A DNA stretch of 64,000 nt from Caballeronia telluris (GCF_001544495.1 NZ_FCNZ02000024.1:28187-92186); one strand, 5' to 3'. Shown: positions 23,276 to 31,848, counted from the stretch's first letter. Notes: a model not told the origin generated them from the sequence alone. Numbers and translations: made by a program.

Positions 23276-23614
23276 TTGAAGCCCGTATTCCTCACTGTTT
23301 TGCTGTTGACGTTATCGTCGAGCGTGCTGGCTGCCGAGCGTTACACCGAAGTCTGGAATCCGCCCGAAGCGCAAACCGTGAAGGGCAAGGCAAAGACGCG
23401 CGGCGTCGTGCCGGTGCAGGCGAAAAAGAAGCACAAGAACGTGACGTCGGTGAAGAAAGTCGCCGACAAGACTTCGGTCGCGCAATCGCCGTCGCAAGCC
23501 GTTCCCGCGCCGCGCGTGAAACCGGCGCCGAGGCAGGTCGATCCGCTGATGAACCTGCCGCGCAAGATCGGGCCGGACGGGCAAGTGATGCGAGTCGGTT
23601 ATTCGGGCGGCTGA
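23276..23614 (+). CDS. small exported basic protein, 112 aa
   Basis: Not recognised by family. I chose a TTG start at 23276 because GGAG lies 9 bases upstream and it gives a textbook signal peptide: MKP, a hydrophobic FLTVLLLTLSSSVL core, and a probable cut after residue 19 (VLA/AE). The mature part is Lys/Pro-rich and low in complexity (KKKHKNVTSVKK, PAPRVKPAPRQ) and ends with PRKIGPDGQVMRVGYSGG. Probably periplasmic. It is 19 bp after the LexA-box gene and followed by a strong terminator, so it may belong to that SOS transcript. Confidence 0.75.
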   Translation: MKPVFLTVLLLTLSSSVLAAERYTEVWNPPEAQTVKGKAKTRGVVPVQAKKKHKNVTSVKKVADKTSVAQSPSQAVPAPRVKPAPRQVDPLMNLPRKIGPDGQVMRVGYSGG

Positions 23615-23644
23615 AGTGCCTCGCGCTTTCATCGCATGACAGAA

Positions 23645-23669
23645 GGGCGCTTCCGAGAGCGCCCTTTTT
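23645..23669 (+). terminator. intrinsic terminator
   Basis: Stem GGGCGCT (23645-23651) with AGCGCCC (23658-23664), a 6-base loop and five Ts. It ends the plus-strand 75-aa/112-aa pair and lies between these and the convergent SDR gene. Confidence 0.85.
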
Positions 23670-23686
23670 GCATGTCGAACGCGCTC

Positions 23687-24475
23687 TCAGAAGGCGGATC
23701 GCACGACGCCGCCATCCACGCGCAACGCCGCGCCCGTCGTCGCCGACGACGCTTCTGAGCACACATAAACCACCAGATTCGCCACTTCTTCGGGCTGCGC
23801 AAACCGCTTGATGAGCGAACTCGGACGCGCCGTTTCGAAGAACTCGTGCTCGACCTCGTCGAACGATTTCCCGCCGCTCAGCTTGTCGACGAATTCCTCG
23901 ACGCCGTCCGAGCGCGTCGGTCCCGGCAGCACCGCGTTGACCGTCACGCCCGTGCCCGCGCACGTCTCCGCGAGCCCTCGCGAAAGCGCGAGTTGCGCCG
24001 TCTTCGTCACGCCGTAGTGAATCATCTCGACCGGAATCTGGACGCCGCTCTCGCTGCTGATGAACACCACGCGCCCCCAGTTCTTCTCCTTCATCTTCGG
24101 CAGGTACGCGCGCGTGAGCCGCACGCCGGACATCACGTTGGTGTCGAAGAAACGCTGCCAGTCTTCGTCGGGAATCTCCTCGAACGGCTTCGGATCGAAG
24201 ATGCCCAGGTTGTTCACGAGGATGTCGACGGCCGGAAAGCGCGCGGCGATCGCATCCACCTGCGCGCGCTCCGCCAGATCGCCCGCGAAACCTTCGGCCT
24301 TCGCGCCGGGCACGGCCTCTCGCAACTTCGCGAGCGCATCGTCGACGGACTTCTGCGTGCGGCCGTTCACGATCACGCGCGCGCCTTCCTGTGCGAGCCC
24401 GGCTGCGATCGCGTAGCCGATCCCCTTCGTCGATCCGGAGACGAGGGCGAGCTTGTCGTCGAGATTCAGCTTCAT
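23687..24475 (-). CDS. short-chain dehydrogenase/reductase
   Basis: Classical SDR of 262 aa, NAD(P)(H)-dependent, substrate unknown. The Rossmann loop reads SGSTKGIGYAIA near 14-25, NNLG near 88-91 (the usual NNAG with one change), an active-site serine in FISSESG near 138, and HYGVTK giving the YxxxK pair near 153/157. I chose the ATG at 24475, which has GGAGG 9 bases upstream; the ATG at 24484 overlaps that site. It stands alone between two terminators or gaps. Confidence 0.88.
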   Translation of the reverse strand: MKLNLDDKLALVSGSTKGIGYAIAAGLAQEGARVIVNGRTQKSVDDALAKLREAVPGAKAEGFAGDLAERAQVDAIAARFPAVDILVNNLGIFDPKPFEEIPDEDWQRFFDTNVMSGVRLTRAYLPKMKEKNWGRVVFISSESGVQIPVEMIHYGVTKTAQLALSRGLAETCAGTGVTVNAVLPGPTRSDGVEEFVDKLSGGKSFDEVEHEFFETARPSSLIKRFAQPEEVANLVVYVCSEASSATTGAALRVDGGVVRSAF

Positions 24476-24611
24476 CGATTCCATCCTCCAAAAAAGAACG
24501 GTTGACGAGCGAGATGCCCGTCAACCGTTTCGTGTAGAACGAGCCAGTTCGGAAACTTAGCACCGTTCCGCGTGCAATGCAGAGCGCATCAGACGTGTGT
24601 AAAGAACGTTC

Positions 24612-24770
24612 TTATAAACGTCCCATCAACAGGAGGACGATCACTACAACCAGCACGACGCCGAGGATGCCGCTCGGACCGTAGCCCCAGCTACGGCTGT
24701 GCGGCCAGGAAGGAATGGCCCCGACCAACAACAGGATCAGGATGATCAGCAAGATGGTTCCGATCGTCAT
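24612..24770 (-). CDS. DUF3309 family small membrane protein, 52 aa
   Basis: Translated directly from the minus strand: MTIGTILLIILILLLVGAIP, then SWPHSRSWGYGPSG, then a second hydrophobic helix ILGVVLVVVIVLLLMG and RL. This two-helix hairpin with a central WPHSRxWGYGPSG turn is the DUF3309 pattern. The ATG at 24770 has AGGAGA at good spacing. Function unknown; members are often stress-related, which is inference. The 299 bp upstream (24771-25069) show no gene. Confidence 0.87.
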   Translation of the reverse strand: MTIGTILLIILILLLVGAIPSWPHSRSWGYGPSGILGVVLVVVIVLLLMGRL

Positions 24771-25069
24771 GTCGACTTCTCCTTATACAAAGATCGCGGC
24801 TTTGGATGGGAATGCACGCTGGTTCAAAAAGCGAATAACGGCGTGCCACGCGGCAGATGTCAAGCCGCCGCGAATCCCTGTGTTTTGCGATCGACGGTGA
24901 GCTTTGAGCAAGGCCCATGCCAAAGGAGCGAAAGCCTTGTGGCAAAAGGGAGAACGCCGCGTGCGCGGGCGCGGCGAAGTGTCGGCGGGCGAGCAGGTTC
25001 GGCAAAACTTGCACAGTTCTGCCGGCGTTTTGTAGGGGCCATGTCGGCTTGCTATGCCGCGCGGATTCC

Positions 25070-26656
25070 TCAGAACAAGCCGCGAAATGCCCAGAAGAGC
25101 GCGCCCGCGAGCGCGATCGAGACGGGCAGCGTCAGGACCCACGCCAGCGCGAGACTGCGCACGGTGCGCCATTGCAGGCCGGAGCCGTTGGCGGCCATCG
25201 TTCCGGCGACGCCCGACGAGAGCACATGCGTCGTGCTGACGGGCAGGCCGTATACGTCGGCGGCGCCGATCGTCAGCATCGCGACGAGTTCCGCCGACGC
25301 GCCCTGTCCATAGGTCAGATGCGTCTTGCCGATACGCTCGCCGACCGTCACGACGATGCGCTTCCAGCCGACCATCGTCCCGAGTCCGAGCGCGACCGCC
25401 ACGGCGACCTTGACCCACGTCGGGATGAACTTGGTCGCGTGATCGATCTGGCTTTTGTAGTTGCCGAGGACGGCGTCGTCGTCGGCGGAAAACGCGGGCG
25501 CCTTCTGTTTCGCCATCACGCGCAGCGCTTCCGACGCGATGTACATGTTGTTGCGCACGTTGTTCACGATGCCCTGCGGAAGCGCCGAGATCGCGCCGTT
25601 TGGCCGCACTTGCGAATCGATGATGTCGACGACCTGCTTCACGGCGATCACCGTGTCCGGCGCGAGCGTCTTCGTCTGCACGTAGTGTTCGACGGCGGCG
25701 CGCGGATCGGCGGCGGGCGCCGCGCCATTCGTGTATTTCCGCAGCACTTCGGAGGCGTGATGGCTGACCGAGAGGAACGTCTGCGTTTCGCCGGCGTTCA
25801 CGGCCTTGTTGAGCGCGTAGGCGGTCGGCACCGTGCCGATCAGGATCAGCATGATGAGGCCCATGCCCTTCTGGCCGTCGTTGGAGCCGTGCGCGAACGA
25901 CACGCCCGTGCACGTGAGGATCAGCAGGCAGCGAATCCAGAACGGCGGCGGCTGGTTCTTTTCCGGCTCCTTGTAGAGCGCCGGCACGCGCACGACGAGT
26001 TTCAGCACGTAGAGCAGAAAGCCCGCAAGCACGAAGCCGATGATCGGCGAGAACAGCAGCGATTTGCCGACCGAGAGCGCCTGACTCCAGTCGACGCCCG
26101 ATGTGCCGTTGGTGCCGTGAAGCATCTGGTTCATCAGCCCGACGCCGATCACTGAACCGATCAGCGTGTGGGAACTCGAAGAAGGAAGGCCGAGCGCCCA
26201 GGTCCCGAGATTCCAGATGATCGCGGCGATGAGAAGCGCGAACACCATCGCGAAGCCCTGCGAGCTTCCCACGCCGATGATCAGCTCGACCGGCAGCAGT
26301 TGCAGGATGCCGAACGCGACGGCGCCGCTCGAAATCAGCACGCCGATGAAGTTCCACGCGCCGGACCAGACGACGGCGAGATTCGGCGTCAGCGAATGGG
26401 TATAGATCACCGTTGCGACGGCGTTGGCGGTATCGTGGAAACCGTTGACGAATTCGAAGCCGAGCGCGATCAGTAACGCCACGCCGAGCAGGACATAAGG
26501 AAGCAGCGACGACTGCTGCACGCCTTCCAGATCGTGGAGCAGATGCGTGACGCAGTAGATGGCGCCCACGGCGATAACGAGCAGGAACAGCAGCAACGCG
26601 AGCCGTTGTCCGGTTGAACGGCCTTCTCGTGGCTGGGGAAAGGCGAGATCGGGCAT
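25070..26656 (-). CDS. PiT family inorganic phosphate transporter
   Basis: Low-affinity phosphate permease. ATG at 26656 with AAGGACG upstream gives 528 aa. The two inverted PiT half-repeats are visible: FEFVNGFHDTANAVATV near 70-86 and GVSFAHGSNDGQKGMG near 268-283, each with the conserved GFHD/GSND signatures, plus SSSSHTLIG and VSTTHVLSSG. About eleven membrane segments; a long central cytosolic loop lies around 295-420. No DUF47 (PhoU-like) partner is adjacent. It diverges from a CHAD protein across 168 bp, which suggests coupling with polyphosphate metabolism. Confidence 0.92.
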   Translation of the reverse strand: MPDLAFPQPREGRSTGQRLALLLFLLVIAVGAIYCVTHLLHDLEGVQQSSLLPYVLLGVALLIALGFEFVNGFHDTANAVATVIYTHSLTPNLAVVWSGAWNFIGVLISSGAVAFGILQLLPVELIIGVGSSQGFAMVFALLIAAIIWNLGTWALGLPSSSSHTLIGSVIGVGLMNQMLHGTNGTSGVDWSQALSVGKSLLFSPIIGFVLAGFLLYVLKLVVRVPALYKEPEKNQPPPFWIRCLLILTCTGVSFAHGSNDGQKGMGLIMLILIGTVPTAYALNKAVNAGETQTFLSVSHHASEVLRKYTNGAAPAADPRAAVEHYVQTKTLAPDTVIAVKQVVDIIDSQVRPNGAISALPQGIVNNVRNNMYIASEALRVMAKQKAPAFSADDDAVLGNYKSQIDHATKFIPTWVKVAVAVALGLGTMVGWKRIVVTVGERIGKTHLTYGQGASAELVAMLTIGAADVYGLPVSTTHVLSSGVAGTMAANGSGLQWRTVRSLALAWVLTLPVSIALAGALFWAFRGLF

Positions 26657-26824
26657 GGAGCGTCCTTGGATGGGCGTGGCGGGGAGTCCGGGAGGTCCGA
26701 TGCGCTGCGTTTCGCGCCCCGGCACGCAGTCATGGTTGCATGCGTTTTGTGTCGACTTGATGACTGGGCCGGACTGGTTTTTGTATGAACAGACGCGGCC
26801 GAGCGCGTAACTCGTGAGGTTTCG

Positions 26825-28300
26825 ATGACGGCTTGGATTGAATTAGCGCTGGTGGCATCGCAGAACACTTTCGACGAACTCGCCGAAGCGCTCGAAGCGG
26901 CGCCGCCTTTCAAGGGCGTCGAGGTGGAGCGTCTGGCTGTGATCGCGCAGGAACTCGAAACGCATGCGCCCGGCTGGTGTCTGTCGGTCGAGCAGCACGC
27001 CGACGCGCGCACGCTTCACGCCGTGGAGATCAAGCAGGCGGGGCTGCCGGGCGTCACGCGCTGCCGCAAGTTCGCGCGGCCGGTGGGGGACGCCGCCGGC
27101 GTGGCGTTGAGCGAACTCGTGGCGTCCGGCGACGCGCCTTCGGCACTCCAGCATGTCGAGCCGGTGCGCTCGCCGACGCGCGAGTCGAGGCGCATGCAAT
27201 GGCGCGTCGACTCGCCCGCCGGCGGCGTGCTGGCGGTGCTCGCGGCGCAGGATGGCGAACGCACGACGCTCACGCTCGCCGCGCCCGCCGACGCGGCGGA
27301 CGCGCTCGGCGCGGTCTTCGACGTCGCGCGCGCGGCGGTCGATGCCGCGCCGTTCCACCTTCTGGCCGACGCGAACGACGCGAACGACGCAGACACGTCC
27401 GGCGCGCCGGTCGTGCACGCATCGAAGGTCGACGTGCCGTGGCGATCGACGACCCGCGAGGCGTTCGTCGCCATCGCGGCGTCGATCGCGGCGCACTGGT
27501 TCGGCAACGAAGCCGGCGCGCTGCGCGCGCTCGACGTCGAACGCGTGCACCAGTTGCGCGTGGCGCAACGACGGCTGAAGACCTTGCTGAAACTGTTCCC
27601 CGATTGCGTCGATGCCGCGTGGGACGAGACCATCGCGCCGGAGCTGGCATGGTTCGGCGACCTGCTCGCCGACGCGCGCGACTGGGACGTCTTCACCGAC
27701 ACCACGCTCGCCGCCTGGGCGACGGCCGACGCGCAAGGGGCGCCGTCGTGGCGCAACGCCATCGATGCCGCCGACGCGAAGCGCATCGGCGCGCGCGAAC
27801 GGCTCGACGCCGCGCTGCATTCGACGCGGTACGCGCGGCTGACGCTTGCTTTCGTCGAATGGCTCGCGCGGCTCGAAGCGCACGGCGGGCACGGCGCGCA
27901 CGATGACGTCGACCTCGCGAAGTATGCGAAGAAGCGCATCCGCAAGCACTATCGAAAGATCGCCGACGTCGCCGATCTCACGACGCTCGATGCACACGCG
28001 CGGCATCGCGTGCGCATCCACGCGAAGCGGCTGCGCTATGCGCTCGAATTCTTGCGCTCGCTCGCGACGCGTCGCACGCGCAAGACCGTCGCCAGGCGTC
28101 TGTCTCGTTTGCAGTCCGTTCTTGGCGAGGCGAACGATGCCGCGGTCGCCGCCGACCGGCTCGCGGCCTTGCCGAGCGCGAGCGACTACCAGCGCGGCTT
28201 CGCGCGTGCGTGGGCGGCGGTGTCGGAGGCGAAGGACGCAGCGGAAGGCGAGCGCATTCTTCGCTCGATCGACGCCCCACGGCTGAAATCGCCGGATTAG
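26825..28300 (+). CDS. CHAD domain-containing protein
   Basis: CHAD domains are basic helical bundles that bind polyphosphate. ATG at 26825, with GAGG 5 bases upstream, gives 491 aa. The N-terminal 190 residues are a diverged CYTH-like half without the complete ExExK signature. The CHAD domain spans about 215-480, with conserved VHQLRVAQRRLKTLLKLF near 238-255 and HRVRIHAKRLRYALEFLRS near 394-412. Soluble. The divergent PiT transporter next door fits a phosphate/polyphosphate role, but this is inference. Extreme GC bias produces long false frames on the other strand. Confidence 0.85.
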   Translation: MTAWIELALVASQNTFDELAEALEAAPPFKGVEVERLAVIAQELETHAPGWCLSVEQHADARTLHAVEIKQAGLPGVTRCRKFARPVGDAAGVALSELVASGDAPSALQHVEPVRSPTRESRRMQWRVDSPAGGVLAVLAAQDGERTTLTLAAPADAADALGAVFDVARAAVDAAPFHLLADANDANDADTSGAPVVHASKVDVPWRSTTREAFVAIAASIAAHWFGNEAGALRALDVERVHQLRVAQRRLKTLLKLFPDCVDAAWDETIAPELAWFGDLLADARDWDVFTDTTLAAWATADAQGAPSWRNAIDAADAKRIGARERLDAALHSTRYARLTLAFVEWLARLEAHGGHGAHDDVDLAKYAKKRIRKHYRKIADVADLTTLDAHARHRVRIHAKRLRYALEFLRSLATRRTRKTVARRLSRLQSVLGEANDAAVAADRLAALPSASDYQRGFARAWAAVSEAKDAAEGERILRSIDAPRLKSPD

Positions 28301-28309
28301 GCGCGCGAG

Positions 28310-28330
28310 CCCGCGACCCGCGACCCGCGA
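28310..28330. repeat. three tandem copies of CCCGCGA
   Basis: Perfect 7-bp tandem triplet just after the CHAD stop codon and before the modE promoter region. Probably replication slippage; no role is evident. Confidence 0.7.
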
Positions 28331-28387
28331 CCGGGACGCCCGACGCGGCGCCGATATAATCCGCGCGTCCCGTTCACGTCTGCACCC

Positions 28388-29218
28388 ATGACCGAAAAAT
28401 CAGCGCACCAACCCGGCGACACGCTCGAAGTCGGCGGCTCCGTCTGGCTGCGAAGCGGCGCCGAGACGCTCGGCGGCGCGGCGCGCATCGCGCTGCTCGC
28501 CGCGATCCGCGAGACGGGCTCGATCACCGGCGCGGCGAAAGCGGTCGGCATGAGCTACAAGGCCGCGTGGGACGCGATCGACGCGATGAACAACCTCGCC
28601 GGCGAACCGCTCGTCGTGCGCGCGAGCGGCGGCAAGGGCGGCGGCGGGACCACCCTCACGCCGGCGGCGCTGCGTCTCATTGATACGTTTCGTGCCATCG
28701 AGCGCGCGCATCGCGCGTTTCTGCAACAGGCCGGCGCGGCCATCGAGGGATTCGCGGAAAACTGGCAACTGATCGGCCGGATCGGCATGCGGACGAGCGC
28801 GCGCAACCAGCTTGCCGGCAAGGTGGCGACGGTGACGCGCGGTACCGTCAACGACGAGGTGCAACTCGCGCTGCCGGGCGGTCAGACGGTGGTCGCCGTC
28901 GTGACGCACGAAAGCACCGAAGCGCTCGGGCTCGTGCCCGGCCGCGACGCGGTCGCGCTCATCAAGGCGTCGTGGGTCATGCTGATGACGGACGATCGGG
29001 CGCGGCTCTCGGCGCGCAATCAGTTAGAGGGAACGGTTGTGCGCGTGACGCGCGGCGCGGTGAACGCGGAAGTGTCGCTCTCGATCGACGACTCGACGAC
29101 CGTCACCGCGATCGTTACAAACGAGAGCGTCGATACGCTCGCGCTCGCGCCGGGGCAGCACGCGGTCGCGGTTTTCAAGGCATCGAGCGTGATTCTCGGC
29201 GCCGGTTTCGGCGGCTGA
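28388..29218 (+). CDS. modE: ModE-like molybdate-responsive transcriptional regulator
   Basis: 276-aa regulator. Residues 27-95 form a LysR-like winged helix (ALLAAIRETGSITGAAKAVGMSYKAAWDAID), followed by the glycine-rich ASGGKGGGGTTLT typical of ModE. Two TOBE/molbindin repeats follow: TSARNQLAGKVATVTRGTVNDEV near 137-160 and SARNQLEGTVVRVTRGAVNAEV near 209-230, which bind molybdate. A -10 TATAAT at 28355-28360 lies 27 bp before the ATG. No modABC genes are nearby, so its targets lie elsewhere. A DNA-binding repressor/activator role follows from the family. Confidence 0.92.
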   Translation: MTEKSAHQPGDTLEVGGSVWLRSGAETLGGAARIALLAAIRETGSITGAAKAVGMSYKAAWDAIDAMNNLAGEPLVVRASGGKGGGGTTLTPAALRLIDTFRAIERAHRAFLQQAGAAIEGFAENWQLIGRIGMRTSARNQLAGKVATVTRGTVNDEVQLALPGGQTVVAVVTHESTEALGLVPGRDAVALIKASWVMLMTDDRARLSARNQLEGTVVRVTRGAVNAEVSLSIDDSTTVTAIVTNESVDTLALAPGQHAVAVFKASSVILGAGFGG

Positions 29219-29239
29219 GGCGCGCGACAGGGCGCGCGT

Positions 29240-29923
29240 TTACGCGGCCGTCGACTGCGGCGCGGGAATCTCGGTGCGTTGCATCGGCGCGTCGTGATGG
29301 CCGGCTTTCCAGCGCGCGCGCACGAACGGGCGCTCATGTCCCGACAATCCGAGCGCGATCTGCGTGATCCATTGCTGCGTCGGAACGGGAACGCCGTGCA
29401 ACGTGATAGCGACGACGGCGAGGCTCGCCGCGACCGGCGCGGGCGCGATCCGTCCCGGCTCCGCACGCCAGGCGAGGCGCGCGAACGCCACCGCGACCGC
29501 CGCGCCGAGCGCGCAGCCCGCGACGACTTCCGACACCGAATGCGCGTGCAACACGACGCGCGACACGCCAACCACGACGCCCGCGACGATCCCGAAGGCC
29601 ACGCCCGACGCGCGAATCGCGCCGCGAGCGGGCAACAGCGCGACGAACAGCGCGACCGGAAGCACGGCGGTGGCGACCATCGCGTGACCGCTGATGCCGG
29701 TGAAATCCCAGCCGCGCAATCCCACGCCCCAGCCGATAAACGCGATCTTGCTCAGGAACACGAGTCCGCAGCCAGCGCCGAGCAAGGCGAGCCAGCCGAA
29801 CGCATACCGGCGCGGATAGCCGATGCCCAGCCACGCGCCGGTGGCGAGCCCGAGCGGAATCATCACGCCGACGCTTCCGAGCGCGGTGATGGACAGCCAC
29901 AAAGAAAGCGGAAGATGGGACAT
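29240..29923 (-). CDS. PAP2 family phosphatase-like membrane protein
   Basis: 227-aa integral membrane protein from the ATG at 29923. It has about six hydrophobic segments. The PAP2 (type 2 phosphatidic-acid phosphatase) motifs are partly present: GISGHAM near 95-101 for SGH and GVSRVVLHAHSVSEVVAG near 135-152 for SRxxxxxHxxxD, where the final Asp is replaced (SVSEV). The typical KxxxxxxRP motif is not clear. A lipid or undecaprenyl phosphatase role is inferred. It converges with modE (21 bp between stops). Confidence 0.75.
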   Translation of the reverse strand: MSHLPLSLWLSITALGSVGVMIPLGLATGAWLGIGYPRRYAFGWLALLGAGCGLVFLSKIAFIGWGVGLRGWDFTGISGHAMVATAVLPVALFVALLPARGAIRASGVAFGIVAGVVVGVSRVVLHAHSVSEVVAGCALGAAVAVAFARLAWRAEPGRIAPAPVAASLAVVAITLHGVPVPTQQWITQIALGLSGHERPFVRARWKAGHHDAPMQRTEIPAPQSTAA

Positions 29924-30051
29924 CGAATTCTTTTTCTTGGGTGGAACGGTGGTTGCTGCAATGCGGTAGTGCGAGGGAATCGGGCTGGGTCTGCTGCGGG
30001 TGGAACTCGAAGATACCAGCGAAAGCATGGCCGAGCACAGTATACGTGTTT

Positions 30052-30119
30052 CGGATATTTCCGAATATTCGCCAAACGGTCAGGAAATTCAGTGCATAAA
30101 TAACGACATTTGTCGTTAT
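30052..30119. promoter_or_regulatory. palindrome cluster in the PAP2/esterase divergent region
   Basis: The 353-bp gap 29924-30276 carries no gene. It contains CGGATATTTCCG (30052-30063), the palindrome CGAATATTCG (30062-30071) and the stem ATAACGAC-ATTT-GTCGTTAT (30100-30119). It is AT-richer than its surroundings and presumably holds both promoters; the palindromes are candidate operators. Confidence 0.45.
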
Positions 30120-30276
30120 CGTGCCGTTACAGCGCGCATGGGCGCGGAAAACTCGAAGACACCGGCTCGGGCCGTTCCACGCATTCCAACGCGAACGATG
30201 TTATTGTGCACCGCACAAGTTCTGCTACGCGTATCCGCTGTAGCCGAACCAACTGCATGCTGTGGAGGCCCCATCA

Positions 30277-31434
30277 ATGCCCAAAAGTCTCACCAATCTC
30301 TGGCTGCGCGGCTTGCGTCGCCTGATGTCCGGCCAGCCCGCGCCCGCCCGTGCGCCAAAGGCTCGTACGCCGGCCAAACAAAAGCGCGCCACGACCGTCC
30401 GTAAGCCGAAAGCGCCGAGCCCGGTCAAGGCCGCGCCGGCGCCGCGAACCAGCGCCCGGCCGCCGCTGCGCGAATCGCGCGTGCGGCCGCGTGCGTCCGC
30501 CTGGGCGCGTGGCAAGTGGGAACGCTCGTTCCACTCCGCACCGCCGACGGCCGGCCGCTTCGTCAATCACGTTTCCTACGCGCTCTACATGCCGCCGGGA
30601 GCCGGGCTCGCACGCGTGCCGCTCGTCGTGATGCTGCACGGCTGCAAGCAGAATGCCGACGAATTCGCCCAAGGCACGCGCATCAACCTGCTCGCCGACC
30701 GCTACGGCTTCGCCGTGCTCTACCCCGAGCAGTCGAAGCACGATCACCCGCATCGCTGCTGGCGTTGGTACGACGATTCGAGCGCCGGCGGCGGCGGTGA
30801 GGCGGCGTCGGTCGTGTCGCTCGTGCAGGCGGTGGTTGCGCAACACGGGCTGGACGGCGAGCGCGTCTATCTCGCTGGGATGTCGGCGGGCGCCGGTCTG
30901 GCGGCTTTGCTGGCGGTGCGCTATCCGTCGGTGTTCGCGGCGGTCGGGCTGCATTCGGGCGTCGTTTTCGGCGAAGCGAGTTCCGCGATCGGCGCGATGG
31001 ACGTCATGCGACGCGGCAGCCGCAGCAATCCCGTCTCGTTGATCGATGCCAGCGTCGACGTGCGCCAATATCCCGGCATGCCCGCCGTGATCGTTCACGG
31101 CGAACTCGACTCGGTCGTGTCGGCGACCAACGCCGACCAGCTCGCCACGCAGTTCCTGCGGCTGAACGGCTTTATCGACGCAACCGGCGCGCGCCGCGCC
31201 GGCGAGACGCGCGAGGAAGTGCTGCCGGACGGCGTCGTGCGCGATTTCGTCAAGAACGGGCGGCGCGTGGTGAAGACCTGCGTCGTGCGCGGACTCGGTC
31301 ACTCCTGGGCGGGCGGCGACGACACCGTGGCTTTCCATTCGTCGAAGGGGCCGGATGCATCGGCGCTGATGTGGGAGTTTTTTAAGCACCAGCGACGCGT
31401 CAAGCAGTCCGTCGGCGACGAGTTGCTTGCCTGA
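30277..31434 (+). CDS. PHB depolymerase family esterase
   Basis: 385-aa alpha/beta hydrolase. The ATG at 30277 has GGAGG 8 bases upstream; a GTG 15 bp earlier is less likely. Residues 1-75 are a basic Ala/Pro/Lys/Arg-rich leader without a signal peptide. The hydrolase then shows PLVVMLHGCKQ (oxyanion region) near 116-126, YLAGMSAGAGL with nucleophile Ser near 205, an Asp in VHGELDSVV near 278 and GLGHSWAGG with His near 346. This matches the LpqC/poly(3-hydroxybutyrate) depolymerase family. With no export signal, an intracellular polyester or oligomer substrate is plausible but unproven. Confidence 0.85.
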   Translation: MPKSLTNLWLRGLRRLMSGQPAPARAPKARTPAKQKRATTVRKPKAPSPVKAAPAPRTSARPPLRESRVRPRASAWARGKWERSFHSAPPTAGRFVNHVSYALYMPPGAGLARVPLVVMLHGCKQNADEFAQGTRINLLADRYGFAVLYPEQSKHDHPHRCWRWYDDSSAGGGGEAASVVSLVQAVVAQHGLDGERVYLAGMSAGAGLAALLAVRYPSVFAAVGLHSGVVFGEASSAIGAMDVMRRGSRSNPVSLIDASVDVRQYPGMPAVIVHGELDSVVSATNADQLATQFLRLNGFIDATGARRAGETREEVLPDGVVRDFVKNGRRVVKTCVVRGLGHSWAGGDDTVAFHSSKGPDASALMWEFFKHQRRVKQSVGDELLA

Positions 31435-31509
31435 CGGCGCTCCGGCGTTTCATTTGTTGCAAATTAGTCTTTAGGATCAAAGTTTTAGAGCGAAACACTG
31501 GTGTTAGAC

Positions 31510-31553
31510 TAGGGATTACCCTATAATTGGTTCTGTCATAGGTATTTACCCTA
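31510..31553 (+). promoter_or_regulatory. DUF3563 promoter with repeated TTACCCTA boxes
   Basis: A perfect -10 TATAAT lies at 31522-31527. TAGGG-N4-CCCTA (31510-31523) overlaps it, and a second TTACCCTA (31546-31553) follows exactly 30 bp after the first (31516-31523), about three helical turns. The arrangement suggests a dimeric regulator bound twice on one face. Confidence 0.5.
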
Positions 31554-31569
31554 ATCTTCGAGGTTCACC

Positions 31570-31743
31570 ATGTATCTGCTCAGCCGCCTGTTTTTGTTCA
31601 TGACCAAGACGCCCGACCAACGCGATCGCGAACGCGACGACGCTTATCTCGCCGAAGCCACCGACATTTACGATCTCGAATACCGCATGAAGACGCTGGA
31701 TCGCCGCGCTTCGAAGCGCCATCCGTCGTGGCTCGCGCAGTAA
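31570..31743 (+). CDS. DUF3563 family protein, 57 aa
   Basis: Translated from the ATG at 31570: MYLLSRLFLFMTKTPDQR, then an acidic middle (DDAYLAEATDIYDLEYRM) and a basic end (DRRASKRHPSWLAQ). This matches the small DUF3563 proteins common in Burkholderia; they recall the DUF1127 (YjiS-like) class in size and charge. Possibly RNA- or membrane-associated; function unknown. Its promoter region contains repeated TTACCCTA boxes and a bidirectional terminator follows 35 bp after the stop. Confidence 0.85.
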   Translation: MYLLSRLFLFMTKTPDQRDRERDDAYLAEATDIYDLEYRMKTLDRRASKRHPSWLAQ

Positions 31744-31778
31744 GCGCAGCGCGCTTTTCGCGCGCAAGCTTCAAACAT

Positions 31779-31804
31779 AAATGCCGGCTCGCGAGCCGGC
31801 ATTT
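31779..31804. terminator. bidirectional terminator
   Basis: A perfect 26-bp palindrome (AAATGCCGGCTCG and complement) between convergent DUF3563 and ohr. The terminal A/T pairs give T-rich tails on both strands. Confidence 0.85.
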
Positions 31805-31848
31805 ACTTTTGGCGCCGTGTCTTCGCAGCGCCAGTCTTCCCACTTGCT

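Noticed and set aside
28310..28330. Tandem CCCGCGA as a CRISPR-like or regulatory repeat
   Set aside because: Only three 7-bp copies with no spacers; simple slippage explains it.
31510..31527. TAGGGATTACCCTATAAT resembles an I-SceI-like homing site
   Set aside because: Similarity is partial and due to the TAGGG/CCCTA symmetry; no endonuclease gene or insertion is nearby.
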